DNA of 64,000 bases from Pseudonocardiales bacterium (GTDB taxonomy: Bacteria > Actinomycetota > Actinomycetes > Mycobacteriales > Pseudonocardiaceae), in contig JAFAUB010000022.1 in the NCBI GenBank assembly GCA_019243635.1, forward strand, positions 1 through 64,000, in the 5' to 3' direction. This document shows positions 49,283 to 58,700 of this stretch, piece after piece. The position numbers and the translations under genes are program-made. The notes below the pieces were generated by a model. The model saw only the letters and a program-made list of their open reading frames with translations, was not told the origin of the DNA and ran no database searches. How positions within the stretch are numbered: position 1 is the stretch's first letter; each line of letters opens with the position of its first letter.

Positions 49283-49936
49283 TCATGCCCGGACCAGGGG
49301 GAGGACCACCTCGTCGACGATCTCGATCAACGCTTGGTCGGGGATCGGCGAGCGGTGCACCAGGAAATACTGACGGAGCAGGTCAGGACCCACGCTCGCG
49401 ATGCGATGCGTGAGCGCGGTGGCGCGGACCTCACCGCGTCCGACGCCTCGCCGCAGGACGTCGAGAAAGATGTCGACGTTGGGGTCGATGAAGCGGCTCC
49501 GGATGACCTCCCCGAGGTCGGCGTCTCGGATGGTCTCGGCCATCAGGCCGCGGACCGCCTCCCCGGAGGGGCTGTTCAGCAGGTTGGCGAACCCTCGCAG
49601 GCAGCTGAGGATGTCCTCGCGCACGCTCCCGGTGTCGGGCGGCTCGGTGCAGCCGGGAAGGGCGTGGTGGACCGCATCGGCGACCAGCTCGGCGCGGCCG
49701 GACCAACGCCGGTACAGGGATCCCTTGCTGGCCCGGGCCCGGTTGGCCACGTGTTCCATCTTCAGCTCGGCGTAGCCCACCGCGGTCAGCTCGTCAAGGG
49801 TGGCTTCGAAGATCGCCGCGTAGAGCACGTCACCGCGGCGTCGAGACCCCTTGCGGCGGTCGACCACCGCATTCGCGGGCACGCAAGCCTCGCCGACGCC
49901 GCTCAATGTCCGCACCTCTCGTGTTCTAGGGGACAC
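49283..49936 (-). CDS. TetR family transcriptional repressor
   Basis: This 217-residue one-component repressor has a helix-turn-helix at about residues 35-80 (ATLDELTAVGYAELKMEHVA, then NRARASKGSLYRRWSGRAEL). The C-terminal ligand domain has a TetR_C_16-like end (PIPDQALIEIVDEVVLPLVR). GTG at 49936 is the longest start; the first 25 residues are poorly conserved and a later start is likely. It lies between the HlyD-type and MFS genes and is divergent from the latter, the standard layout for a drug-sensing repressor of its own efflux pump. Confidence 0.93.
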   Translation of the reverse strand: MSPRTREVRTLSGVGEACVPANAVVDRRKGSRRRGDVLYAAIFEATLDELTAVGYAELKMEHVANRARASKGSLYRRWSGRAELVADAVHHALPGCTEPPDTGSVREDILSCLRGFANLLNSPSGEAVRGLMAETIRDADLGEVIRSRFIDPNVDIFLDVLRRGVGRGEVRATALTHRIASVGPDLLRQYFLVHRSPIPDQALIEIVDEVVLPLVRA

Positions 49937-49964
49937 CAGATGTGTTGTGCCGAAGCGGGAGACC

Positions 49965-49977
49965 AGACTAGGGTACG
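49965..49977 (+). promoter_or_regulatory. Shared promoter/operator motif, copy 2 (TetR/MFS intergenic)
   Basis: AGACTAGGGTACG lies 43 bases before the MFS ATG and 29 bases before the TetR start on the other strand. It repeats copy 1 upstream of the membrane-fusion gene with one mismatch. A TetR dimer bound here could control both divergent genes. Confidence 0.55.
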
Positions 49978-50019
49978 CGGCGTTTCGATGGCACAGTGGT
50001 ATATGGCTACAGTGGTGTC

Positions 50020-51765
50020 ATGACTCGCCCCGCGATGCCGGAGCCGGAGGTGAGCCCCAACGGGGCGGCCGCCCGACCGGGCGGTGGCGTGTCCGGTTCC
50101 CCAGCGGGCGGTGCGGCGCGGCCCACCGCGGCGGGCTGGGGGTTGCCGCTCGCGGTGCTGATCGCCGGGATGTTCATGTCGGTTCTGGACACCAGCATCG
50201 TCAATGTGGCTCTCCCCGCCATTCAGAAGCAGTTCGGCGTGGGCATCGAGGACTCTCAGTGGGTGACCACGGGGTACCTGCTGATGCTGGGCGTGGTGGT
50301 GCCGGCCAGCCCGTGGTTGAGTGACCGCTTCGGGCTGACCCGGGTCTACAACCTGGCGCTGCTGGCGTTCGCCGCCGGGTCGGCGCTGTGTGGGCTGGCC
50401 TGGGACCTGAACAGCCTGGTGATCTTCCGGATCGTGCAGGCGATCCCGGGCGGCATTCTTCCGGTGATCACACTGTCGATGGTGTTCCGGATCGTGCCGA
50501 GGGAGCGGGTCGGTGCCGCCATGGGCCTGTATGGCCTGGGAATCGTGGTCGCCCCCGCGGTGGGGCCGACCCTGGGCGGGTATCTGGTCGAGTACCACTC
50601 CTGGCCGCTGATCTTCTTCATCAACGTGCCGATCGGGATCCTGGGGGCGGTGGCCTCGGTGCTGGTGCTGCCGGCATTTCCCGGGCGGACCGGGCGGCGG
50701 TTCGACGTGCTGGGTTTCGTCACCGTGGCGGGTGGGTTGTTCACGCTGTTGCTGGCGATGTCCAAGGGCGGCCAGCAGGACTGGGGGTGGCATTCCTACC
50801 GGATCCTGGGGCTCTTCACCGTCAGCGCGCTGAGCTTGGCATTGTTCGTGGTGATCGAGCTAGAGGTCGCCGAACCGATCCTGGATCTCCGAGTGTTCCG
50901 GCACTGGGCGTTCTCCCGCTCGATGTTGCTGATCACGGTGTTGTCGATCGTCCTGTTCGCGACGCTGCTCTACATCCCGCAGTTCCTGCAGGTGGACCAG
51001 GGGTGGGGGGCGTTCGAGGCCGGGCTCGTCCTGCTGCCGCAGGCGTTGGTGATAGCGGTGTTGATGCCCATCACCGGGAGGGTCTACGACCGCATCGGGC
51101 CGCGTTGGCCGGCGACCATCGGCTTGGCGATTATGGCCGTCGGTACCTACGAGCTGCACACGCTCACCATCGACACGCCCCGCGAGCGGGTCATGTGGCT
51201 GTTGGTGGGGCAGGGCGTCGGCCTGGGGATGTGCATGATGTCGATCTTCACCTCGGGTCTCGCGGTCCTCCCGGTGGACCAGGTCAACACCGGCAGTGCG
51301 TTCAACAACATCACGCAGCGGGTCTCGGCCTCATTCGGGATAGCCGTGTTCACCACGTTCACGACCTCCCAGACGGCCCAGCAGATGGCCGGACGCGCCG
51401 CGTTGTTGCACGCGAACACCCCGTTCCCCAACCTCGGCCCGACCGCCCCGTCCGGGGCGGGTCTATACGCCGTCTACAAGATGACGATGAACCAGGCGAC
51501 CATCGGCGCGATGGACGACCAGTTCATGATCGCTGCGGGGCTCTGCGCCCTGGGGGTGCTCATGGCGCTATGGCTGCGGTCCGGGCCCGCTCCCTCGGTG
51601 CCGGACGGCTCCGCCCCGCCCCAGCGGCAGGTGACCTCGCCGACATCCGTCGACGGCGGGCCGGTGGCGGACGGCGCCGTCGAGCGTGACCTCATCCCGT
51701 CCACCACCGCCGCGGGCGACGACCGCCCGGCTCGACGGACCGACGGGCTCGGTCAGACCCGGTGA
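50020..51765 (+). CDS. DHA2 family MFS drug/proton antiporter (EmrB/QacA type)
   Basis: This 581-residue exporter has 14 predicted helices. The first is LAVLIAGMFMSVLDTSIVNV with the conserved D-T-S-I-V-N-V-A-L-P motif; motif A SDRFGLTRVYNLAL and motif C GIVVAPAVGPTLGGYLVEYH follow. A long hydrophilic C-terminus is likely cytoplasmic and disordered. The ATG at 50020 has no clear Shine-Dalgarno sequence, so the transcript may be leaderless. It is divergent from TetR and shares a 13-bp upstream motif with the HlyD-type adaptor, suggesting an EmrAB-like pump. Confidence 0.93.
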   Translation: MTRPAMPEPEVSPNGAAARPGGGVSGSPAGGAARPTAAGWGLPLAVLIAGMFMSVLDTSIVNVALPAIQKQFGVGIEDSQWVTTGYLLMLGVVVPASPWLSDRFGLTRVYNLALLAFAAGSALCGLAWDLNSLVIFRIVQAIPGGILPVITLSMVFRIVPRERVGAAMGLYGLGIVVAPAVGPTLGGYLVEYHSWPLIFFINVPIGILGAVASVLVLPAFPGRTGRRFDVLGFVTVAGGLFTLLLAMSKGGQQDWGWHSYRILGLFTVSALSLALFVVIELEVAEPILDLRVFRHWAFSRSMLLITVLSIVLFATLLYIPQFLQVDQGWGAFEAGLVLLPQALVIAVLMPITGRVYDRIGPRWPATIGLAIMAVGTYELHTLTIDTPRERVMWLLVGQGVGLGMCMMSIFTSGLAVLPVDQVNTGSAFNNITQRVSASFGIAVFTTFTTSQTAQQMAGRAALLHANTPFPNLGPTAPSGAGLYAVYKMTMNQATIGAMDDQFMIAAGLCALGVLMALWLRSGPAPSVPDGSAPPQRQVTSPTSVDGGPVADGAVERDLIPSTTAAGDDRPARRTDGLGQTR

Positions 51766-51781
51766 CGGCGGGAGGAGCGGG

Positions 51782-52402
51782 TCAGCCGGTCCGGTAGAGC
51801 CGAGTGGCGTACTCGGGCCCGTAGTAGCGCCGCAGGTCCTCCAGCGTCTCCTCCGGCCGCTCCAGGCGCTGGACGATCTGCGCGCGGGACGGCGCCGCCT
51901 GCGGGTTCCACGTGGCCGGCTGCCACAGGTTCGAGCGCAAAAACGACTTCGCGCAGTGGTAGAAGACCTGCTCGATCTCGACGATGAGCGCTAACAGCGG
52001 CCGGTGTCCCTTGACTGTCATCTGATCGAAGAAGGGGGCATCGCGCACCAGACGCGCTCTGCCGTTGATCCGCAAGGTGTCGTCTCGGCCGGGGACGAGG
52101 TAGATCAGGCCGACGTGCGGGTTGGTCAGGATGTTCCGGAAGCCGTCGGCGCGGCGGTTGCCTGGTCGCTCAGGGATGGCGATGGTCGTGTCATCGAGCA
52201 CGAGGGTGAAGCCTGGCGGGTCGCCCTTGGGCGAGACGTCGCAGCTGCCGTCCGCACCCGAGGTGGCCACGAGGCAGAACGGAGAGCCGGCGAGCCACTG
52301 CTTGTCGTACTCGTGCAGCACGGGCCGGTCCTTGGCGGCGACCCGGGGGAGCGGCTCGCCGACGAGCTCCCGCAGCTGCGCCTCTGAGGTGATCTCCGTC
52401 AT
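51782..52402 (-). CDS. Pyridoxamine-phosphate-oxidase-like FMN flavoprotein (MSMEG_1061 type)
   Basis: This 206-residue split-barrel flavoprotein carries the family core SPFCLVATSGADGSCDVSPK, IAIPERPGNRRADGFRNILT, and LIYLVPGRDDTLRINGRARL. The C-terminal half has the CAKSFLRSNLW element of the MSMEG_1061 subgroup. The ATG at 52402 starts at the family N-terminus; the ORF runs further upstream without conservation. Substrate is unknown; relatives bind FMN or F420 and reduce small molecules. It converges with the MFS gene. Confidence 0.9.
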   Translation of the reverse strand: MTEITSEAQLRELVGEPLPRVAAKDRPVLHEYDKQWLAGSPFCLVATSGADGSCDVSPKGDPPGFTLVLDDTTIAIPERPGNRRADGFRNILTNPHVGLIYLVPGRDDTLRINGRARLVRDAPFFDQMTVKGHRPLLALIVEIEQVFYHCAKSFLRSNLWQPATWNPQAAPSRAQIVQRLERPEETLEDLRRYYGPEYATRLYRTG

Positions 52403-52545
52403 GCACCCAGTGTTCTCGTCCTGCGGGACACCCGCCAGGCGATGCGCCGGCTCCCGCATCCGGGGACCGCATCGACGGCGTCCGCACCGGTGCTCCCGCC
52501 AAGCCGGGTAAGGACGTCGGCGGATGATTCGACCGAATGCGTCCA

Positions 52546-52648
52546 TGAGATGGAGGCTTATTCAGGGCGGCGCTATCGATCTTGTGAGACACCTGCTGAG
52601 CTGCAACGATCAGCCGCCGATCAAGATCGCTGAATAAGCCTCATCTCA
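52546..52648. mobile_element. 103-bp MITE-like element with terminal inverted repeats
   Basis: Left end 52546-52565 and right end 52630-52648 are inverted copies of TGAGATGAGGCTTATTCAG, with a single extra G in the left copy. Just inside both ends lies CGATCTTG (52577-52584 and, inverted, 52622-52629). There is no coding sequence and no obvious target-site duplication. It looks like a non-autonomous element or the fused ends of an insertion sequence. It lies between the PPOX gene and the secreted hydrolase, where both promoters should be; no gene occupies 52403-52810. Confidence 0.7.
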
Positions 52649-52810
52649 CCGTGTCACTGAGAGGTGACGCTCGGCGGTGGATCGCGATAAGTGACGACGT
52701 TGACAGGTGCCCATTCTACGATCTCTGCGCAACCTGGAATCTCCCTGAAGGTTCCCCGGGAGATCGGCGTATAGCGTAAGAATCGAGACCGGCATCGCGA
52801 TTCAACGGAC

Positions 52811-53806
52811 ATGAAACGTCTGCTGACTCTGGTGATGGCGGTACTACTCTGTGTTGTTGGTGCCGGGTTGGCCTCTGCGGAGGTCGCGCCGACTGTCCAC
52901 CACTCGAGGGCGGCCCGACGCGCGAGGTCGACCCTGCCGGTCGCGCAGGTTTCGCCGGTCGCGCAGGTTCCGCCGGCTGCGCCGGTTCCGCCGGCCGCGC
53001 GGATGACGACGGCCGCTACCCCGGTTCCCTCTCCTGTTACCATTCCAGCCGCCGCCCCGGCTCCCTCCCCTCGGGACCAGCTCATCCCGGCGGCGACGGT
53101 GACGCAGGCGATGCAGGCGGTGCTGCCGAGCGCCGGCATCGGTTTCGAGGTCTTCGACCGGCAGACCGACACGGTCCTCACCGACCAGAACGCCGGCCGG
53201 CAATTCGCCTCCATGTCGGTGGTCAAGCTGCTGATCGCGTTGGACGCATTGGACAGAGACAACTGGAGCGCCCCGGACGATGCGACACAGCAGGAAATAC
53301 GCCAGATGCTCACGACAAGCGATGACGAGACCGCGGACAGTCTGTGGACTGCCGACGGGGGACCCGCCATCGTGACCAGAATGGCCGGCCTGCTCGGGCT
53401 CACCGGCACCCGGCCGCCTGCCGATCCCGGCGAATGGGGCGACACGCTGATCACACCGCGGGACATGGTGACGGTGTATCGTTACATCACCGATCAGCTA
53501 CCCGACCCCGACCGGGGCCTCGTGCTCGGTGCGCTCGCCGCTGCCCCGCGGGTCGCCGCGGATGGCACCGACCAGTACTTCGGCATTCCGGACGGACTGC
53601 CGCACGCCACCTGGGCGATCAAGCAGGGCTGGGGAACCAGCGGCTCGCAGGCCGTGATGAACAGCACCGGCCTGGTCGGGACGGGCTGGCGCTACGTGGT
53701 GGTGCTGCTGGCCTCCGCGCCGGCGGACTCCTACTCCACGCTCCCCGCGGTAGTCACCGCCGGAGCCGCCGCATTGGCGGGCTCGTTCGGCGCGGCTGCG
53801 TCATAG
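52811..53806 (+). CDS. Secreted serine hydrolase, class A beta-lactamase-like fold
   Basis: This 331-residue exported protein has a signal peptide (about residues 1-23, ending GLASA), then a Pro/Ala/Val-rich linker to about residue 90. The hydrolase domain follows, with the SxxK nucleophile motif (FASMSVVKLLIAL), a later DDETADSLW and a C-terminal KQGWGTSGSQAVMNSTG resembling the KTG strand (here K-Q-G). The family includes beta-lactamases and cell-wall peptidase-like proteins. With no clear omega-loop Glu motif, I do not claim antibiotic hydrolysis. Confidence 0.85.
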   Translation: MKRLLTLVMAVLLCVVGAGLASAEVAPTVHHSRAARRARSTLPVAQVSPVAQVPPAAPVPPAARMTTAATPVPSPVTIPAAAPAPSPRDQLIPAATVTQAMQAVLPSAGIGFEVFDRQTDTVLTDQNAGRQFASMSVVKLLIALDALDRDNWSAPDDATQQEIRQMLTTSDDETADSLWTADGGPAIVTRMAGLLGLTGTRPPADPGEWGDTLITPRDMVTVYRYITDQLPDPDRGLVLGALAAAPRVAADGTDQYFGIPDGLPHATWAIKQGWGTSGSQAVMNSTGLVGTGWRYVVVLLASAPADSYSTLPAVVTAGAAALAGSFGAAAS

Positions 53807-53850
53807 ACCACGGATACCGCCGGGCCGAGCTGTGACATCCGCTATGGCGT

Positions 53851-54546
53851 TCACAGCGGGAGCTCTTCGGTGAGCGACCCCAGGACGTGGTCCGCGCCGG
53901 CGTCGCGGAGCGCGTCGGTGGTGTACACGCCGCTGGCGACGCCGACCGCGACAGCACCGGCGCCGTGCGCGGCCGCGATGTCCAGTGGGGTGTCGCCGAG
54001 GACCCAGACCTGGTGGGGATTCACGGTCATGCCGAGCACCGCGCCGGCTCGCTGGATGCCGCGCCGGGTCAGCTCGGCGCGATCCGGTGAGTCCGAGCCG
54101 TACCCGCCGAAGTGAAAGTACTTGTTGAGGTCGCCGCGGGCGAGCTTGATGTGCGCTGCGGACTCGACGAGACCGGTGCTCAGTCCCAGCAGGTAACCCC
54201 GGCGCACCAGCGACGGCAGCAGCTCCGCCACACCCGGCAGCACGCGGTAACCGGTGGACTCGGCCACCGCGGCGGGGAGATGCCCCAGCCGCTTGGCCAT
54301 CAGGGTCACCAGCTCGCGTGGGGTGGGGTCGCGGCCGATCACGGTCGTGAAGGCCAGCCGGCCCACCTCGGGATCGGTCATGCCGGCGTGGGTGATCTCA
54401 CCGACGTTGACGACGATCTCGTAGAGGTCGGCGAACGCCCGGTTCCAGGCGACTGAGCTGGCACCACCGGTGACGATCAGCGTGCCGTCGATGTCGAACA
54501 GGAGCGCCAGGACGGCGTCGCTGTGCCTGGCCGCGCTGGGGGTCAT
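53851..54546 (-). CDS. HAD superfamily hydrolase (phosphatase-like)
   Basis: This 231-residue haloacid-dehalogenase-type phosphatase has motif I LLFDIDGTLIVTGG (nucleophile Asp and acid Asp), motif II LGLSTG and motif IV WVLGDTPLDIAAAHGAG. A helical cap lies between. The subclass resembles phosphoglycolate-phosphatase-like members; substrate unknown. It begins four bases after the secreted protease stop on the same strand, so both share a transcript. Confidence 0.93.
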   Translation of the reverse strand: MTPSAARHSDAVLALLFDIDGTLIVTGGASSVAWNRAFADLYEIVVNVGEITHAGMTDPEVGRLAFTTVIGRDPTPRELVTLMAKRLGHLPAAVAESTGYRVLPGVAELLPSLVRRGYLLGLSTGLVESAAHIKLARGDLNKYFHFGGYGSDSPDRAELTRRGIQRAGAVLGMTVNPHQVWVLGDTPLDIAAAHGAGAVAVGVASGVYTTDALRDAGADHVLGSLTEELPL

Positions 54547-54550
54547 TCGG

Positions 54551-55438
54551 TCATCGTCCGGTCGGGAGCTGAGGGAGGACGGGGTTGAAGGACTCGGTGC
54601 CTAGCGCCAGCGAGACGGCGCCCAGACCGCCGTGGGCGTTGAGGTAGCTCAGCTCGCGGGACAGGTCGCCGACGCCGTTGCTGCCGGCCAGTGGCGCCAC
54701 TGCCAAGCTGGCCAGCACACCCAGTGCCTTGCCGTCCCTGGTCAGCACGGCGCTGCCGGAGTCACCGGGGACGCCGGGTGTGGCGGTGTAGCAGATGTGC
54801 GACCAGCCGTCGCCCTCGTCGCCGAGGCTGATCCCCTCCTTCGGGGACAGCTCCGCGACGCCGGCTCGCAACGGCGAGTTGCCGTAGGTCAGTACTCCGT
54901 CACCCAGGGCGGTCGGGCTCGTGGAGATACCGGTCGGTCCGCCGAAGAAAGGCACACTCGGGTTGACCTTGCCCAGGTCGGCGGGATCGATCTTGACCAG
55001 CGCGAGGTCGTTGAAGTCGCAGGTGTTGGCATCCTTCTCGCCGCGCTGCGCCATGGTGATCCACGAGCTGTACACCAGCGTGCCCGGCTTGCCGGCCCCG
55101 GCGATGGTGACCGGCGTGCCCAGCGGCCTGGTGCCGGCGGTGCAGCCGCTGGTCTCGGTCGGGGCTCCGGTGCCGGCGCAGTGCGCGGCCTGCCCGATGA
55201 ACACGTCAGTGGCGTTGAAGAAGATGAAGTTCGCGGTGCACTCGCCGCCCTGGGTGATGGTCATCACCCCGGGGTGGACGGTGGCCACTGCCGCGGGTGC
55301 CCAGGCCGGACCCGCGGCCGCCGCGGTGCCGGGCACCAGCACGGCGGTCAACGCCACAGCGGCGGCCGAGGCCATGGTGGCTCCCGTCACGACAGCGCGG
55401 ACCGCCCGGCGGGGACCCCTCACGATGCGGTGGTGCAT
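54551..55438 (-). CDS. Secreted trypsin-like serine protease
   Basis: This 295-residue exported protein has a long twin-Arg-like signal (HRIVRGPRRAVRAVVTGATM, then a hydrophobic stretch ending GTAAAA). The S1 chymotrypsin-type triad is visible: His in FIGQAAHC, Asp in CDFNDLALVKIDP, Ser in TPGVPGDSGSAVLTRDG. Four Cys residues could pair in the exported form. GGAGG lies nine bases before the ATG at 55438; the ORF continues upstream without a site. Co-transcribed with the HAD gene. Confidence 0.9.
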   Translation of the reverse strand: MHHRIVRGPRRAVRAVVTGATMASAAAVALTAVLVPGTAAAAGPAWAPAAVATVHPGVMTITQGGECTANFIFFNATDVFIGQAAHCAGTGAPTETSGCTAGTRPLGTPVTIAGAGKPGTLVYSSWITMAQRGEKDANTCDFNDLALVKIDPADLGKVNPSVPFFGGPTGISTSPTALGDGVLTYGNSPLRAGVAELSPKEGISLGDEGDGWSHICYTATPGVPGDSGSAVLTRDGKALGVLASLAVAPLAGSNGVGDLSRELSYLNAHGGLGAVSLALGTESFNPVLPQLPTGR

Positions 55439-55717
55439 TCGAGTCTTCCTCCCATAGTGACGCCGACTCCAGCTCTGACACCCCTCTAGGTCTGGCACCC
55501 GCTGCCCCCCGCCGGCCGGCGCGTCGTCCGTACGCGAGTCGCGAGAGAGGGGGCGAGGGTACACAATGGGCGCGCTCGCCCTGTCTGGCGACCCGCCCCG
55601 TCCCCTGGTTCCGGTACGGATTGACTCTCCGATACGGGTGAGCTTCGAGCGGTGATGTATCTGGGGGATCCTGCTTGCCCTCTACCTTGGCAATGAGCCG
55701 TCGTCGGGGAGGCTGAA

Positions 55718-58700
55718 ATGATCGTTCGTCTGTCGTCACCGGTCGAAGACCTCAAGGATCATTACGAGGTGGTGGTGGTCGGCTCCGGCTACGGCGGGGC
55801 GATCACCGCTTCCCGGCTGGCTCGCGCCGGCAGGCGGGTGTGCCTGCTGGAGCGGGGCAAGGAGCTACGGCCGGGTGAGTACCCGGACACCGGCCCGGAA
55901 GCCCTGACGGAGATCCAGGTCGACTTCCCGGAAGGGCACCTGGGGTCGCGCACCGGCCTGTACGACATGCGGGTCGACGAGGATCTCAATGTCGTCCTGG
56001 GATGTGGGTTGGGGGGCACGTCGCTGATCAACGCCAACGTCAGCCTGCGGGCCGACCAGCGGGTCTTCGACGACCCGCGCTGGCCTGAGGCGCTGCGGTC
56101 CGATCTGGGAACGCTCATGGAGGACGGCTACCAGCGTGCTGAGGAGATGCTCAAACCCACGCCGCTGCCGGACGGCAAGGCGGGTTTGAAGAAACTCCAG
56201 GCCCTTGCCGACTCCTCCGTGGCGCTGCCGGGGCGGTTCTACCGGCCGCCGATCAACGTGACGTTCACCGACCACGTCAACCACGTGGGGGTCGAGCAGA
56301 AGGCGTGCACGCTGTGCGGGGACTGCGTGTCCGGCTGTAACTACGGCGCCAAGAACACCGTGTTGATGAACTACCTGCCCGACGCGCGCAACCACGGCGC
56401 CGAGATCTTCACCCAGGTCGCGGTCCGTTTCGTGCAACGGAGGAACGACCGCTGGCTGGTGCACTACCAGGTTCTGGGCACCGGCGAGGAGCTCTTCGAC
56501 GCTCCGCCGTCGTTCGTGAGCGCCGATGTCGTGGTGCTCGCCGCGGGTACCCTCGGTTCCACCGAGATCCTGCTTCGCTCCGCCGAGAACGGTCTGCCGC
56601 TGTCCGGTCATGTCGGAGAACGGCTGACCGGCAACGGCGACGTGATCGCGTGGAGCTACAACACCGACCACGAGGTGAACGGCGTCGGGTGGGGTCACCG
56701 CGCGGGTAGCGAGGTCGGGCCGTGTATCACCGGCATCATCGACGACCGGGAGCAGCCCGACCTGGAACAGGGGACGGTGATCGAGGAGGGCTCCATTCCC
56801 GGTGCGCTGGCGCGTCAGCTGCCACTGGCCTTCGATGCCGTGGCCCTAGCCAGTGGTATCGACACCGACCGGAGCCTGCAGCACCGCGTTCAGGAGCTTG
56901 CGCGGGAGCAGGAGAGCCTGGTACTCGGACCTCGCCGGGGAGCGGTCCGCAACACCCAGACCTACCTCGTCATGTCGCACGACGACGGGAACGGCCACGC
57001 CGTGCTGGAGCAGGACCGGCTGCGCATCCGCTGGCCCCAGGTGGGTGACCAACCGGTCTTCGAGCGGGTCAGTGAGATGCTGCAGCGCGCCACCGTGGCA
57101 TTGGATGGCACCTACCTGGCCTCGCCGATCTGGAACACGCTGCTGGGCGACCGGCTGGTCACCGTCCATCCGCTGGGTGGTTGCGTGATGGCCGAGGACG
57201 CCGAGCGAGGCGTGGTGAACCACCGGGGCCAGGCCTTCGCGGGGCCGGCGGGCAGCGCCGTCCACGAGGGCCTCTATGTGTCCGACGGCTCTGTGATACC
57301 CCGCCCGCTCGGGGTGAACCCGCTGCTCACGATCTCGGCTCTGGCCGAGCGCTGCTGCGCGCTGCTCGCCCAGGACCGAGACTGGACCATCGACTACACA
57401 CTGCCCTCGGTACCGCTCGCGCCGCCGCCACCGCGAACGCTGGGCATCCAGTTCACCGAGACCATGACGGGCTACATCTCCGCCCAGGGCAGCGGCGACT
57501 ACCAGGCGGCCGCCGCCCTCGGCGAAGCCGACGGCTCGCCCTTCTCCTTCACCCTCACCGTCGTCAGTGAGGACCTCGAGGGCATGCTGACCGACCCGGA
57601 CCACCCGGCGCGCATGATCGGCACCGTGCGGGCCCCGGCGCTCTCACCCGATCCGATCACCGTGACCGAGGGAGTGTTCAACCTGTTCGTCAAGGATCCC
57701 GATCGGATCAACGGGCGTCAGATGCGCTACCGCATGAGGCTGACCACCGAGGAAGGCCGGCATTACCACTTCGTCGGGGTCAAGATCATCAATGATGATC
57801 GAGGCCTGGACATCTGGTCCGACAACACGACTCTCTACGTCACGGTGTACGAGGGCGACACCGAGGCCGGGCGGGTGGTGGCCACGGGAACCCTGACGAT
57901 CAGCCCCGAGGACCTCATGAGACAGCTCACCACGATCAGGGTGCGGGGCGCCACCAGCGTGCGGCAGCGACTAGTGGAGACGGCCCGTTTCGGGGAGTTC
58001 TTCGCCGGCACCCTGTTCGACGTCTACGGCGGCGTGGTCCGCCCGCTCGAGCGGTTCAACGCGGTCGCTCCGGCCCGGAAGAAGCGGCCGCTGAGGGTCT
58101 GCGCACCGGTGATCCATCCGTTCACCACCGACGACGGCGTGGCGCTGCGGCTGACCCGCTACCAGGGCGGCTCGAAGGGCCCGGTCATTCTCGCCCATGG
58201 TCTGGGTGTCTCCAGCCGGATCTTCTCCATCGACACGATCGAGACCAACCTGCTCGAGTTCCTCTACGCCCACGGCTACGACGTCTGGCTGCTCGACTTC
58301 CGGGCCAGCGTCGAGCTGACCGCCTCCGCGCAACGGTTCACCGCCGACGACGTCGCGCAATACGACTACCCAGCTGCGGTCGCCGCAGTGCGCGCGGTCA
58401 CGGCCAGCCCTTCGGTGCAGATGGTGGCGCACTGCTACGGGTCGACGACCTTCTTCATGGCGATGCTGGCCGGTCTGGACGGGGTGCGGTCGGTCGTCTC
58501 CTCGCAGGTCGCCACCCATATCGTGTGCCCTCCCATGACCCGGCTCAAGACAGGCCTGCACCTGCCCGCGTTGCTCGAAAAACTCGGCGTCATATCTCTC
58601 ACCGCATACGCCGACACCAACGCCGACTGGTCCAGCCGGCTATACGATCGGTTCCTCGAGGTCTTCCCCGGCGACAATGAAGGTGACTGCACCAGCGCGG

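Noticed and set aside
52811-53806. Calling the secreted serine hydrolase an antibiotic-inactivating beta-lactamase
   Set aside because: SxxK is present, but the class A omega-loop Glu motif and a canonical KTG are not clear, so only the fold is claimed.
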